Source: Streptantibioticus rubrisoli
GTDB taxonomy: Bacteria; Actinomycetota; Actinomycetes; Streptomycetales; Streptomycetaceae
Direction of reading: 5' to 3'
Length of the DNA: 64,000 nt
Assembly: GCF_024436055.1 (NCBI RefSeq)
Contig: NZ_JANFNH010000004.1
Span: 1 to 64,000 of the forward strand
The notes beneath the pieces are model-generated. The model saw only the letters and a list, made by a program, of their open reading frames with translations. It was not told the origin of the DNA and did no database searches. This document shows positions 1 through 8,515 of this stretch, piece after piece. Position 1 is the stretch's first letter. Every line of letters begins with the position of its first letter. A program made the position numbers and the translations under genes.

Positions 1-8
1 TTCATAGT

Positions 9-127
9 GTTTCGGTGGTCATAGCGTTAGGGAAACGCCCGGTTACATTCCGAACCCGGAAGCTAAGCCTTTCAGCGCCGATGGTACTGCAGGGGGGACC
101 CTGTGGGAGAGTAGGACACCGCCGAAC
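9..127 (+). rRNA. 5S ribosomal RNA
   Basis: The sequence matches the streptomycete 5S rRNA as I know it: the 5' GTTTCGGTGG and the 3' CCGCCGAAC pair to close helix I, and the conserved CCGAACCCGGAAGCTAAG and GATGGTACTGCAGGGGGG blocks lie between them. The expected length of about 119 nt fits. A strong terminator follows directly, so this is the last gene of an rRNA operon whose 16S and 23S genes lie left of the window. End positions are uncertain by a few bases. Confidence 0.97.
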
Positions 128-137
128 AATTCTTATG

Positions 138-180
138 GACCCTCGGTCCCGGCCTAAGAGCTGGGACCGAGGGTCTTTTT
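138..180 (+). terminator. rRNA operon intrinsic terminator
   Basis: A perfect 13-bp inverted repeat (138-150 with 163-175) is followed by five T residues. It sits 11 nt after the 5S rRNA, as expected for the end of an rrn operon. Confidence 0.95.
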
Positions 181-258
181 GTTTTCCGGCCGGTGCGCAC
201 TCTTCCCCTGAGTACGAGAAACTGGCACTACAGCAGTACGAACCAAGGAGTCACGTCG

Positions 259-2244
259 ATGTCCAACTCGTCCGAGGGCCGCTCGGATCGGCCCGAGCGC
301 AGGGAGCGGAACGCGGGCGCTGGCGACCGGCGCGGTTTCCGTAGCGGTGGTCCGCGCCGTAACGACGAGCGCGGCGGCTTCCGCCGGGACGACCGCCCCC
401 GCTATGACCGGCCGCGGGACAACTGGCGTGACGACCGCCGGGACGACCGCCGTGATGACAGCGGACGCCGCGATGAGCGCTCGCGTTATGACCGTCCCCG
501 TGACGACCGTCGTGAGGATCGTCCCCGCGAGGATCGTCCGCGTTATGACCGTCCGCGTCGTGACGATGAGCGTGGTGGGTTCCGCCGCGATGACCGTCCC
601 CGCGATGATCGTCGGAGTGAGGATCGTCCGCGTTATGACCGTCCGCGTCGTGACGATGAGCGTGGTGGGTTCCGCCGTGACGAGCGTCCTCGTTATGACC
701 GTCCCCGCGATGACCGTCGTGGTGAGGACCGTCCGCGTTATGACCGTCCGCGTCGTGACGATGAGCGTGGTGGGTTCCGCCGTGACGAGCGTCCCCGTTA
801 CGACCGTCCCCGCGATGACCGTCGTGAGGATCGTCCCCGCGAGGATCGTCCGCGTTATGACCGTCCGCGTCGTGACGATGAGCGTGGTGGGTTCCGCCGC
901 GATGAGCGTCCCCGTTACGACCGTCCTCGTGACGACCGTCGTGGTGAGGACCGTCCGCGCTATGACCGTCCCCGCGATGACCGTCGTGAGGATCGTCCCC
1001 GCGAGGATCGTCCGCGTTATGACCGTCCGCGTCGTGACGATGAGCGTGGTGGGTTCCGCCGCGATGAGCGTCCTCGTTATGACCGTCCCCGCGATGACCG
1101 TCGTGAGGATCGTCCCCGCGAGGATCGTCCGCGTTATGACCGTCCGCGCCGTGACGACGAACGGGGTGGGTTCCGCCGCGACGACGAGCGCGGGGGCCGT
1201 GGTGGCGGCCACGGGCGCAAGGGCGACGAGCGCTCGCGCGAGCGGCGTACCTACTCGCCGGGGCGTGGCCGGTTCGAGAACGCGGGCCGGGACGAGGCGC
1301 GCGAGGAGCGCCAGGCCGTCAAGCGGCTGCCGATTCCGGATGACGTGACCGGACAGGAGATCGACAAGAGCGTTCGCCAGGAGCTGCAGAGCCTGCCGAA
1401 GACCCTCGCCGAGGATGTCGCGCGGAACCTGGTCATGGTGGCCCGGCTGCTGGACACCGACCCGGAGCAGGCGTATGCCTACGCGAAGGTCGCGTTCCGG
1501 CTGGCGTCCCGGGTGGCCGCTGTGCGTGAGGCGATGGGCTTCGCGGCCTACTCGACCGCGCGCTACTCCGAGGCGCTCGCCGAGTTCCGGGCCGCGCGTC
1601 GGATGACGGGCTCGGCGGAGCTGTGGCCGGTGATGGCGGACTGCGAGCGTGGGCTCGGGCGTCCGGAGCGGGCGCTGGCCATGGCCGGTGAGCCGGAGGT
1701 GCAGAAGCTGGACCGGGCGGGCCAGGTGGAGATGCGGCTGGTCGCCGCTGGCGCCCGCCGCGACATGGGCCAGGCGGACGCCGCCGTGGTGACGCTGCAG
1801 AGCCCGGAGCTGGCGTCGAACGCCGTACACCCGTGGACCGCCAGGCTGCGCTATGCGTACGCGGACGCGCTGCTGGCCGTCGGCCGCGAGGATGAGGCCC
1901 GGGAGTGGTTCGGCAAGGCGCTGGAGGCTGACCAGAGCGGCACCACCGACGCGTCGGACCGGCTCGCCGAGCTGGACGGCGTCGAGTTCGTGGACGCCCT
2001 CGACCCGTCCGCCGAGGCGGATGACGAAGCCCCCGAGGCCAGTGCGGAATCGGAAGCCAAGCCGGAGCGGGAATCGGAGGCCAAGCCGGAGCCCGAAGCG
2101 GAGGCCGAGCCCGCCGCACAGGCGAAGCCGCAGGACACCGACCCCAAGCCGGAACCGCGGCCGGAAGCGGGTTCCAAGGAGGGTGAGGCGGCCCCGTCCT
2201 CCTTCCTGGACGACCCGTTCAAGGAGCCGGGCGAACAGGCCTGA
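259..2244 (+). CDS. TPR-like protein with Arg/Asp-rich repeat N-terminus
   Basis: The protein has 661 aa. ATG 259 is preferred because AAGGAG lies at 245-250; an upstream in-frame ATG at 193 has no ribosome site and falls just after the rRNA terminator. Residues from about 30 to 340 are disordered and built from repeats of R, D, P, Y and G, with the motif ERGGFRRD present seven times among RPRYDRPRDD units. From about 354 to 575 there is a helical TPR-like region with alternating Ala/Leu helices (AYAKVAFRLASR, ALAEFRAARRM). The last 80 or so residues are Glu/Pro/Lys-rich. Arg/Gly-rich disordered regions commonly bind RNA, and the gene lies directly behind an rRNA operon, so an RNA-related role is possible. 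That is inference: the family is conserved in streptomycetes but I know of no assigned function. Confidence 0.93.
   Translation: MSNSSEGRSDRPERRERNAGAGDRRGFRSGGPRRNDERGGFRRDDRPRYDRPRDNWRDDRRDDRRDDSGRRDERSRYDRPRDDRREDRPREDRPRYDRPRRDDERGGFRRDDRPRDDRRSEDRPRYDRPRRDDERGGFRRDERPRYDRPRDDRRGEDRPRYDRPRRDDERGGFRRDERPRYDRPRDDRREDRPREDRPRYDRPRRDDERGGFRRDERPRYDRPRDDRRGEDRPRYDRPRDDRREDRPREDRPRYDRPRRDDERGGFRRDERPRYDRPRDDRREDRPREDRPRYDRPRRDDERGGFRRDDERGGRGGGHGRKGDERSRERRTYSPGRGRFENAGRDEAREERQAVKRLPIPDDVTGQEIDKSVRQELQSLPKTLAEDVARNLVMVARLLDTDPEQAYAYAKVAFRLASRVAAVREAMGFAAYSTARYSEALAEFRAARRMTGSAELWPVMADCERGLGRPERALAMAGEPEVQKLDRAGQVEMRLVAAGARRDMGQADAAVVTLQSPELASNAVHPWTARLRYAYADALLAVGREDEAREWFGKALEADQSGTTDASDRLAELDGVEFVDALDPSAEADDEAPEASAESEAKPERESEAKPEPEAEAEPAAQAKPQDTDPKPEPRPEAGSKEGEAAPSSFLDDPFKEPGEQA
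358..1190 (+). repeat. In-gene tandem DNA repeats encoding RPRYDRPRDD units
   Basis: Irregular direct repeats with building blocks such as CGTTATGACCGTCC and GATGAGCGTGGTGGGTTCCGCCG recur throughout, partly as larger 75-100 bp units. Copies differ mainly at third positions (CGT/CGC, GAC/GAT), so the amino acid repeat is kept. The array probably varies in length between strains by slippage or recombination, and would be prone to misassembly. Confidence 0.9.
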
Positions 2245-2290
2245 GCCGACGGCAGAACGAACAAGCCGTATAACAGGCAGCAGAACATGC

Positions 2291-2327
2291 GGAAGGGCGC
2301 CCCGGCCACACGGCGGGGCGCCCTTCC
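2291..2327. terminator. Bidirectional hairpin between convergent genes
   Basis: A perfect 14-bp stem (2291-2304 with 2314-2327) has a 9-nt loop. It lies between the end of the TPR gene (2244) and the end of the convergent DUF1015 gene (2335). There is no T tract, as is usual for streptomycete terminators. Confidence 0.8.
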
Positions 2328-2334
2328 GATGTCC

Positions 2335-3687
2335 TCAGCCGAGTTCAAGGCTCCGCAACACCAGCCCGGAAGCAGGTTTCGGACCGAAGGAGGTCGACTT
2401 GTGCGGCATCATCACGCCTTGCCGGGCCAGATCCAGGACGGTCGACTCCGGCACCGGGTGCAGCAACACGGCCGTGCCGCCCAGCCGTTCGGCCTGCCGT
2501 ACCGCGGCCATCGCGTCGTGGACGTAGCCGATGTGCTCCGGAGAATCGGGCACCTGCCAGAGGCGGTCGATCAGCACGCTGTGCAGCACGGTGGCGTCCA
2601 GTCGGCGCCAGGCCTCGGGGCGGTCGCATGGCACTGATTCTTCGATGAGGCGCTCGTCGGGGCGGGTGAGCAGGTGGAACGAGCCGTCGCCCGCGAGGAG
2701 ATAGGTGTTCCCGCCGCTCTCCTTGTTGGCCGCCAGCGCGTCCAGGGCGGCTGGAAGCGGCCCGGGGAGCGTCTCGACCTGGAACACGTCCTGAAGCGCC
2801 GCCAGCGCCCGCGAGACCGGCATGTGCTGCAGCACCCGGTGGATGGCCCGCACCCGCAGCGGATAGCGCGCGGTGTCCACCAGGAGCACCAGACCGCGGT
2901 CCCACGGTCCGGACGCGCCGGTGCGTCGCTGCTCGTCGCGCAGCCGCAGATACGTCGCCCACCGGTGGTGGCCGTCGGCGATCAGGGCCTGCCGGGGGGC
3001 CAAGTCGGTTTCGACGGCGGCGAGTTGCTTCGGGTCGGTGATCGCCCACAGGCGATGCCGGGTGCCGTCCTCGGTCGTGGTGGCCAGCAGCGGCGGCTGC
3101 TGTGCGGTGCGCTCCACTATCCGCGCGGTGACGCTGCCGCCGTGCCCGCCGGAACCGTCGTAGTCGCCGCCGCCGTCACCGCGGTAGGCGAGCAGCAGCG
3201 GCTCCAGGTTGGCGCCGGTGGCCCGCATCAGCCCGGCCCGGTCGGCGACGGGCTCCGGCATCACATCCTCGTGCGGCAGCACGACGTGCTCGTCCGGGGT
3301 GGTCAGCCGTAGTGCGCCGATCAGGCCGCGTTGCAGCCCGGAGGCGTCGCTGTACTGCTCGTACACGTACAGCGCCGGTTCGGGGTCGGCGGCGAGCACG
3401 CCCTCCTCCAGCCAGTGGCGCAGGGTGCGCGCGGCCTGTGCGTGGCGGTCGGCGGGGTCGCCGGACTGCGGGAGGATCAACCGGACGATGTTGTGCGGGT
3501 CGGCGGTCTCCAACTGGTGCAGCCCATCCGGCCGGACCACGACGTCGTACGGTGGCGAGGTGACCGCGGACAGGCTGCCGACCCGGTCGGGGACGTAGCG
3601 CAGACCGCGGAAGGGCGCGAGCTGTAGACCGCGCGGTGGCCGGGGTTCCCCATGGCGAAGCCCAGGGGATGCTCCTGGAGTGCTCAT
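2335..3687 (-). CDS. DUF1015 family protein
   Basis: The protein has 450 aa and covers the full DUF1015 family. Recognisable features are an N-terminal LAPFRGLRYVPDRVG, SPPYDVV at about residues 43-49, DPHNIVRLILP, and a central ADGHHRWATYL motif, which is the family's most conserved stretch. The fold resembles ParB/SerK-type nucleotide-dependent kinases in related families, but I know of no demonstrated reaction for this clade. No clear ribosome site precedes ATG 3687. The gene is divergent from the HAD gene with 99 bp between them, which must carry both promoters. Confidence 0.9.
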   Translation of the reverse strand: MSTPGASPGLRHGEPRPPRGLQLAPFRGLRYVPDRVGSLSAVTSPPYDVVVRPDGLHQLETADPHNIVRLILPQSGDPADRHAQAARTLRHWLEEGVLAADPEPALYVYEQYSDASGLQRGLIGALRLTTPDEHVVLPHEDVMPEPVADRAGLMRATGANLEPLLLAYRGDGGGDYDGSGGHGGSVTARIVERTAQQPPLLATTTEDGTRHRLWAITDPKQLAAVETDLAPRQALIADGHHRWATYLRLRDEQRRTGASGPWDRGLVLLVDTARYPLRVRAIHRVLQHMPVSRALAALQDVFQVETLPGPLPAALDALAANKESGGNTYLLAGDGSFHLLTRPDERLIEESVPCDRPEAWRRLDATVLHSVLIDRLWQVPDSPEHIGYVHDAMAAVRQAERLGGTAVLLHPVPESTVLDLARQGVMMPHKSTSFGPKPASGLVLRSLELG

Positions 3688-3786
3688 CAGAGCATGCTAT
3701 GTGCCCGGCGGCGATCTGGGATCAGCGCCTGGGAAGATGCGTCAGAACCGCGCGCGGTGCGCGGCGAGGAGAGGGAGCGACGAGCG

Positions 3787-4818
3787 ATGAACCGGCAGAC
3801 CCTGCGGACCCGGCCGGACGGCAGCGAGCGGCCGCTGCACACGGCTTACGACACCGCGCTGCTGGACCTCGACGGGGTGGTGTACGCGGGCGGCATCGCG
3901 ATCGCGTACGCCGTCGAGTCGTTGGGCACGGCCCGCGCCGCCGGTATGCACCTCGCGTACGTCACCAACAACGCGCTGCGCACGCCCGACGCGGTGGCGG
4001 AGCACCTGACGGAGCTGGGCGTTCCGGCACAGCCGCAGGACGTGATCACCTCGGCCCAGGCGGTCGCGCGGCTGATCGCCGACGAGGTGCCGTCCGGCTC
4101 GAAGGTGCTGGCCATCGGCGGCGAGGGGCTGCGGGTGGCGCTGCGGGAGCGCGGGCTGGTGCCGGTGGACGCGGCGGACGACGGTCCGGCCGCCGTGGCG
4201 CAGGGGTACGGTGGCCTCGATCTGCCGTGGGGACGGTTGGGGGAGGCGGCGCTGGCGGTGGCGCGCGGGGTGCCGTGGTACGCGTCCAACACGGATCTGA
4301 CCATTCCGAGCCCGCGCGGCATCCTGCCCGGCAACGGCGCGGCGGTGGCGGTGGTGCGCATCGCCACCGGCGGCGAACCGAAGGTGGCGGGCAAGCCGCA
4401 GCCGCCGATGCACCGGGAAACGATTCTGCGCACCGGTGCGCGGCGACCGCTGGTGGTCGGCGACCGGCTGGACACCGACATCGAGGGCGCCTACGTCGGC
4501 GGAGTGGACTCGCTGCTCGTCCTCACCGGTGTGACCGCGCCCGCGCAACTGGTCGCGGCCGAGCCCCGGCACCGGCCGACCTATCTCGCCGCCGACCTGC
4601 GCGGACTGCTGGCCCCACAGCCGGAGGTGGAGCCGGACGGCAACGGCTTCCGATGCGGTGGCTGGACCGCCTCGGCGCACAGCGACCGACTGTGCGTCGA
4701 AGGCGCGGGGGACCCGTACGACGGCCTGCGGGCGCTGTGCGCGGCGGCCTGGACGGCGGCGGGCGATTCGGCCTGTGAACTGGACGCCGACAAGGCGCTG
4801 GGCCAGCTGGAACTGTAG
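3787..4818 (+). CDS. HAD-IIA sugar/phosphoglycolate phosphatase-like hydrolase
   Basis: The protein has 343 aa. ATG 3787 follows a purine-rich AGGAGAGGGAG stretch. HAD motif I is DLDGV (nucleophile Asp27, acid/base Asp29), motif II is VTNNA, and motif IV is VGDRLDTDIEG near residue 225, which is the NagD/PGP (type IIA cap) pattern. The substrate is unknown: family members dephosphorylate phosphoglycolate, nucleoside monophosphates or glycerol phosphate. The final 75 residues extend past the usual NagD end and include a Trp/Cys-containing segment seen in actinobacterial members. It is in a 6-bp convergent pair with the SCP2-like gene. Confidence 0.92.
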   Translation: MNRQTLRTRPDGSERPLHTAYDTALLDLDGVVYAGGIAIAYAVESLGTARAAGMHLAYVTNNALRTPDAVAEHLTELGVPAQPQDVITSAQAVARLIADEVPSGSKVLAIGGEGLRVALRERGLVPVDAADDGPAAVAQGYGGLDLPWGRLGEAALAVARGVPWYASNTDLTIPSPRGILPGNGAAVAVVRIATGGEPKVAGKPQPPMHRETILRTGARRPLVVGDRLDTDIEGAYVGGVDSLLVLTGVTAPAQLVAAEPRHRPTYLAADLRGLLAPQPEVEPDGNGFRCGGWTASAHSDRLCVEGAGDPYDGLRALCAAAWTAAGDSACELDADKALGQLEL

Positions 4819-4824
4819 CCCGCG

Positions 4825-5172
4825 CTACAGCAGGGAGCGCAGGCGCAGCAGATCGAGCAGCCCGGCCTCCAGCTTGACCCGGCCGCTCGCCCAGGCCTTG
4901 GCGAAGTGCAGTTCGCCGTTGACCAGCGCCACCAGGTCGTCGCCCGCCAGGCACAGCCGGATCTGGGCGCGCTCGGGCGGTGGCCCGGGCACTGTAATCA
5001 CGTCCCGGATGTGGCCGTCGGCGAGACGCCCCATGAACGTGATGTCGAGATCGGTGATCCGGCAGCTCAACGACCGGTCGAGGGCGGCTGCGCTGCGTAC
5101 GTCACCCTCGGCCTGGGCGAGGTTCTCCGACAACCGGTCGAGTGCCTCGCGGCACTCCTCGATGGTCGCCAT
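4825..5172 (-). CDS. SCP2 sterol-carrier-like small protein
   Basis: The protein has 115 aa, starting MATIEECREAL at 5172. An upstream in-frame ATG at 5400 would add 76 Pro/Arg-rich residues with no family likeness. The body has the SCP2-like pattern of a short N-terminal helix, a beta sheet containing CRITDLDITFMGRL, then LRLCLAGDDLVALVNGELHF and a C-terminal helix ending LDLLRLRSLL. SCP2 folds bind hydrophobic ligands; in actinobacteria these free-standing versions have no assigned ligand. It is divergent from the lysine-tailed gene, with about 227 bp of shared upstream sequence. Confidence 0.82.
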   Translation of the reverse strand: MATIEECREALDRLSENLAQAEGDVRSAAALDRSLSCRITDLDITFMGRLADGHIRDVITVPGPPPERAQIRLCLAGDDLVALVNGELHFAKAWASGRVKLEAGLLDLLRLRSLL

Positions 5173-5399
5173 CGGTGGGGCTGCTCCTGTGTCGCTGGTA
5201 CGTGCTTCGGCGGCGCGCGGTGTGGTGCGCGTACCGGCGACCGTACACCTGCGCGGGGCAGGGCGGTTTGGATGGCGGACGCGGCCCGGGCCCAGGGGTT
5301 TTCCTGGGGGTTTCCAGGGGCTTCCGCACGACGGAAGCGGGGTGGCACAGGGTAGCGTCATGACCATCGGCGTCAATGGTGAGGCGAGGAGTGAGGGCA

Positions 5400-6170
5400 T
5401 TGCGTGACGCGCTGCGCACCTGTCTACAGATCGCGGAGGGCCTGACCGAGGCCACCCGACGGCGGGCGGCGGGAGCGGCTCGGGAGCTTCTGGACCAAGC
5501 TGGGATCGACATGGACGAGCTCCAGAAGAGGATCGGTGAGCGGATCCCGCCGGAGGTACACAGCCTCGCGGACGAGCTGATCGCCTCCGGGCGCGCGAAT
5601 CGCGACCTGCTGCTCGGTCTGATCAGGGAAGAGGCCGACAAGACGAAGGCCCGGGTCAGCCGCCTCGCGGACGAGGTGACCAAGGTCGGCGTGATCCTGG
5701 AGGCACTGGAGCGCCGGGTACGCAGCCTGGAGGGCGAGCCCGAGGAGCCGACCGCCCCGGCCGAGCCGCCGTCCGCCGCGCGCGAGCGGGTCCGGGTGGA
5801 CGAGGAGAAGGCACCGGAGGCGCCGAAGAAGGCCGCTCCGACGAAGCGGACGACGGCTCCCGCCAAGAAGACGACGGCTCCCGCCAAGAAGACGACGGCT
5901 CCCGCCAAGAAGACGACGGCTCCCGCCAAGAAGACGACGGCGAAGAAGGCCCCCGCGAAGAAGACAGCCGCGGCCCAAAAGGCGGCCCCAGCCAGGGAGA
6001 CTGCGGCAGCCAAGAAGACACCTCAAGGGAAGACGACGGCAAAGAAGGCAACTCCTGCCAAGAAGGCAGCAACCGCCAAGTCGACAACTCCCAAGAAGTC
6101 GACAACCGCCAAGAAGTCGGCAGCGGGTTCGCCCCAGGCGCAGGGAAGCACGGGGCCAGGAGATGAGTGA
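5400..6170 (+). CDS. Coiled-coil protein with histone-like Lys/Ala tail
   Basis: The protein has 256 aa from a TTG at 5400, chosen because GAGGAG at 5386-5391 lies 8 nt upstream and the protein then begins MRDALRTCLQIAEGL. GTG 5391 and ATG 5376 are in-frame alternatives with poor spacing. Residues 1 to about 118 are strongly helical and heptad-like (TKARVSRLADEVTKVGVILEALERRVRSLEG). The rest is a Lys/Ala/Thr/Pro tail with TAPAKKT units and many KKA/KKT dipeptides, like the tails of mycobacterial HupB or HbhA and of histone H1. A nucleic-acid- or polyanion-binding role is inferred. The 3' end overlaps the next gene by 8 nt. Confidence 0.85.
   Translation: MRDALRTCLQIAEGLTEATRRRAAGAARELLDQAGIDMDELQKRIGERIPPEVHSLADELIASGRANRDLLLGLIREEADKTKARVSRLADEVTKVGVILEALERRVRSLEGEPEEPTAPAEPPSAARERVRVDEEKAPEAPKKAAPTKRTTAPAKKTTAPAKKTTAPAKKTTAPAKKTTAKKAPAKKTAAAQKAAPARETAAAKKTPQGKTTAKKATPAKKAATAKSTTPKKSTTAKKSAAGSPQAQGSTGPGDE
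5853..5936 (+). repeat. Four perfect 21-bp tandem repeats
   Basis: The unit ACGGCTCCCGCCAAGAAGACG occurs four times head to tail (5853, 5874, 5895, 5916), encoding the TAPAKKT repeats of the lysine-rich tail. Perfect identity, including third positions, suggests recent expansion and a tail that varies in length between strains. Confidence 0.93.
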
Positions 6171-6666
6171 CCAGACGCCCGCCCAGGGCACCGCAACGGA
6201 CCCAGCGGCCGAACCGTCCCCCCAGACCGAACTGAAGCCCTCCCCGGCCCCCGAACCGGAACAATCCACCGCCACCGCCACCGCCACCGAATCGGCCACG
6301 GCCCCTGACCCCGAACCGGAACCGGAACCAGCCCGCACCACCCACGCCGAGCCAGAAGCAGCCCGCGCCGCCAATCACCCCGAACCGCAACCATCCCCCC
6401 TCCCGACTCACCCGGAACCGCAACAATCCCCCCTCTCCACCCCGGAACAACCACCCCCCCACCCCCTCGGAGTCACCCTCGAACGCACCGGGAACGCGGA
6501 CGTGGACGCGCTGCTGGAGCGGCTGGCGGATGCCGACGACCTGCCGACCGAGGGCCACATCGAGGTGTATGAGGATGTACACCGAGGGCTGCGGGACACC
6601 CTCACCGCACTTGATTCCCGGCCAGGGCCGCCCGGCCCGAACCGGAGACACGACGACAGGAGCTGA
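6163..6666 (+). CDS. Conserved hypothetical protein, Pro/Glu-rich N-terminus
   Basis: The protein has 167 aa. ATG 6163 overlaps the 3' end of the preceding gene by 8 nt, which suggests translational coupling. Residues 1 to about 105 are low complexity (Pro, Glu, Thr, Ala). Only the C-terminal 50 or so look folded: NADVDALLERLADADDL followed by a short helix EDVHRGLRDTL. This short C-terminal domain recurs in streptomycetes between the lysine-tailed gene and tlyA. The function is unknown; position suggests a shared operon running through tlyA and nadK. Confidence 0.85.
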   Translation: MSDQTPAQGTATDPAAEPSPQTELKPSPAPEPEQSTATATATESATAPDPEPEPEPARTTHAEPEAARAANHPEPQPSPLPTHPEPQQSPLSTPEQPPPHPLGVTLERTGNADVDALLERLADADDLPTEGHIEVYEDVHRGLRDTLTALDSRPGPPGPNRRHDDRS

Positions 6667-6673
6667 ACAGAGC

Positions 6674-7489
6674 GTGGCAGGACAGGCAAGGCGGCGCCTC
6701 GACGCGGAACTGGTACGCCGTGGACTCGCGCGCTCGCGCGAGCACGCGGCCCAGTTGATCGCCGCCGGGAGGGTGACCGTGGGCGGGGCCACCGCCACCA
6801 AGTCCGCCACCCAGGTGGAGACCAGCGCCGCGCTGGTCGTCTCCAAGGACGAGAGCGATCCCGACTACGTCTCCCGTGGCGGGCACAAACTCGCGGGCGC
6901 GCTGGCCGCGTTCACCCCGCTGGGGTTGCGCGTCGAGGGCCGTCGCTGTCTGGACGCGGGGGCGTCCACCGGCGGCTTCACCGATGTGCTGCTGCGCGCG
7001 GGTGCGGCGCACGTGGTCGCGGTGGACGTGGGCTACGGTCAACTCGCCTGGTCGTTGCAGAGCGACGAACGGGTCACCGTCAAGGACCGTACGAACGTAC
7101 GCGAGTTGACGCTTGAGCAGCTCGACGGTGAGCCGGTGGACGTGATCGTCGGTGATCTGTCGTTCATCCCGCTCGGGCTGGTGCTGCCCGCGTTGGTGCG
7201 GTGCGCGGCGCCGGACGCGGACCTGGTGCTGATGGTCAAGCCGCAGTTCGAGGTGGGCAAGGAGCGACTGGGCAGCGGTGGGGTGGTACGGAGTCCGCAA
7301 CTGCGGGCCGAGGCGGTGCGGGGGGTGGCCGCGCAGGCGGCCGAGTTGGGGCTCGGGGTGCTCGGGGTGACCGCCAGCCCGCTGCCGGGACCGTCCGGCA
7401 ACGTCGAATATTTTCTGTGGCTGCGTGCCGGGGCGCCAGAACTCGACCCGGCGGATGTGGATCGAGCCGTAGCGGAGGGGCCTCGTTGA
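6674..7489 (+). CDS. tlyA: TlyA-type rRNA 2'-O-methyltransferase
   Basis: The protein has 271 aa, with GTG 6674 preceded by AGGAG at 6658-6662. TlyA enzymes 2'-O-methylate cytidines of 16S and/or 23S rRNA, and their loss gives capreomycin/viomycin resistance in mycobacteria. An S4 RNA-binding domain (residues 1-60, RRLDAELVRRGLARSREHA) is followed by an FtsJ-like domain with the SAM motif DAGASTGGFTDVLL, DVGYGQLAW, the VGDLSFIPL strand and MVKPQFEVG. The family's Lys-Asp-Lys-type catalytic residues appear to be present. The stop codon overlaps the nadK TTG start (TTGA, 7486-7489). Confidence 0.96.
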   Translation: MAGQARRRLDAELVRRGLARSREHAAQLIAAGRVTVGGATATKSATQVETSAALVVSKDESDPDYVSRGGHKLAGALAAFTPLGLRVEGRRCLDAGASTGGFTDVLLRAGAAHVVAVDVGYGQLAWSLQSDERVTVKDRTNVRELTLEQLDGEPVDVIVGDLSFIPLGLVLPALVRCAAPDADLVLMVKPQFEVGKERLGSGGVVRSPQLRAEAVRGVAAQAAELGLGVLGVTASPLPGPSGNVEYFLWLRAGAPELDPADVDRAVAEGPR

Positions 7490-8397
7490 GCGGATCGAAT
7501 ACGTCGGGCGAACGCACCGTCTTCCTGCTGGCGCACACCGGCCGTCCGGCGGCCGTACGCAGCGCCGAGCGCGTGGTGCAGGGCTTGCTGCGCTGTGGGA
7601 TAGGCGTGCGGATCCTGGCCGAGGAGGCGGTCGATCTGCCGTTGCCGCCGTCGGTGGACGTGGTGGAGTCCCGGCCGGACGTGGTGGACGGCTGTGAGCT
7701 GCTCGTCGTGCTGGGGGGCGACGGAACGCTGCTGCGCGGCGCGGAGTTCGCCCGGGCGTCCGGGGTGCCGATGCTCGGGGTGAACCTCGGGCGGGTGGGC
7801 TTCTTGGCGGAGGCGGAGCGCGACGACCTCGACAAGGTCGTGGACCGGGTGGTCACCCGGGCCTACGAGGTCGAGGAACGGATGACGCTGGACGTCCTGG
7901 TACGGGAGAACGGCACCGTGGTGCACACCGACTGGGCGCTCAACGAGGCGTCGGTCGAGAAGGCGGCACGGGAGCGGATGCTCGAAGTCGTCACGGAGGT
8001 GGACGGGCGGCCGGTCTCCGGCTTCGGCGGCGATGGTGTGGTGTTCGCGACCCCGACCGGGTCGACCGCCTACGCCTTCTCGGCTGGCGGTCCTGTGGTG
8101 TGGCCGGAGGTCGAGGCCCTGCTGATGGTGCCGATCAGCGCGCATGCGCTGTTCGCGAAGCCGTTGGTCACCTCACCGCGGTCGGTGCTGGCCGTGGAGG
8201 TCCAGCCGAAGACGCCGCACGGCGTGCTGTGGTGCGACGGGCGCCGCACGGTGCCGCTTCCGGCGGGGGCGCGCGTTGAGGTGCGGCGCGGGGCGGTACC
8301 CGTACGGCTCGCGCGGTTGCACCATGCGTCGTTCACGGACCGCCTGGTCGCCAAGTTCGCGCTGCCGGTGGCCGGTTGGCGGGGAGCACCCCAGTAG
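7486..8397 (+). CDS. nadK: NAD kinase
   Basis: The protein has 303 aa and phosphorylates NAD to NADP. TTG 7486 is chosen because GGAGGGG lies at 7474-7480 and the protein then starts with the usual SGERTVFLLAHTGR. The family's LGGDGTLLRG loop (catalytic Asp) lies near residue 75, followed by NLGRVGFLAE, ALNEASVEK and the signature GDGVVFATPTGSTAYAFSAGGP segment. It is complete and colinear with tlyA and recN, as in most actinobacteria. An alternative symbol is ppnK. Confidence 0.97.
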   Translation: MSGSNTSGERTVFLLAHTGRPAAVRSAERVVQGLLRCGIGVRILAEEAVDLPLPPSVDVVESRPDVVDGCELLVVLGGDGTLLRGAEFARASGVPMLGVNLGRVGFLAEAERDDLDKVVDRVVTRAYEVEERMTLDVLVRENGTVVHTDWALNEASVEKAARERMLEVVTEVDGRPVSGFGGDGVVFATPTGSTAYAFSAGGPVVWPEVEALLMVPISAHALFAKPLVTSPRSVLAVEVQPKTPHGVLWCDGRRTVPLPAGARVEVRRGAVPVRLARLHHASFTDRLVAKFALPVAGWRGAPQ

Positions 8398-8515
8398 CAC
8401 GGTCAGCTGGCCAGGGAGCTTCCCCCGAGCGCGACGTCAAGCTCGCGGTGGTGGCAACGGGGGGAGGGTGGGCGTAAACCCCACGCACCCCAGGCGGAGC
8501 CGTATCCTCGGTGCC

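Noticed and set aside
154-1830. 558-codon antisense frame opposite the Arg/Asp-repeat gene
   Set aside because: Stop-free only because the sense repeat uses CGT/GAC codons; composition is Thr/Val/Ile repeats and no ribosome site is present.
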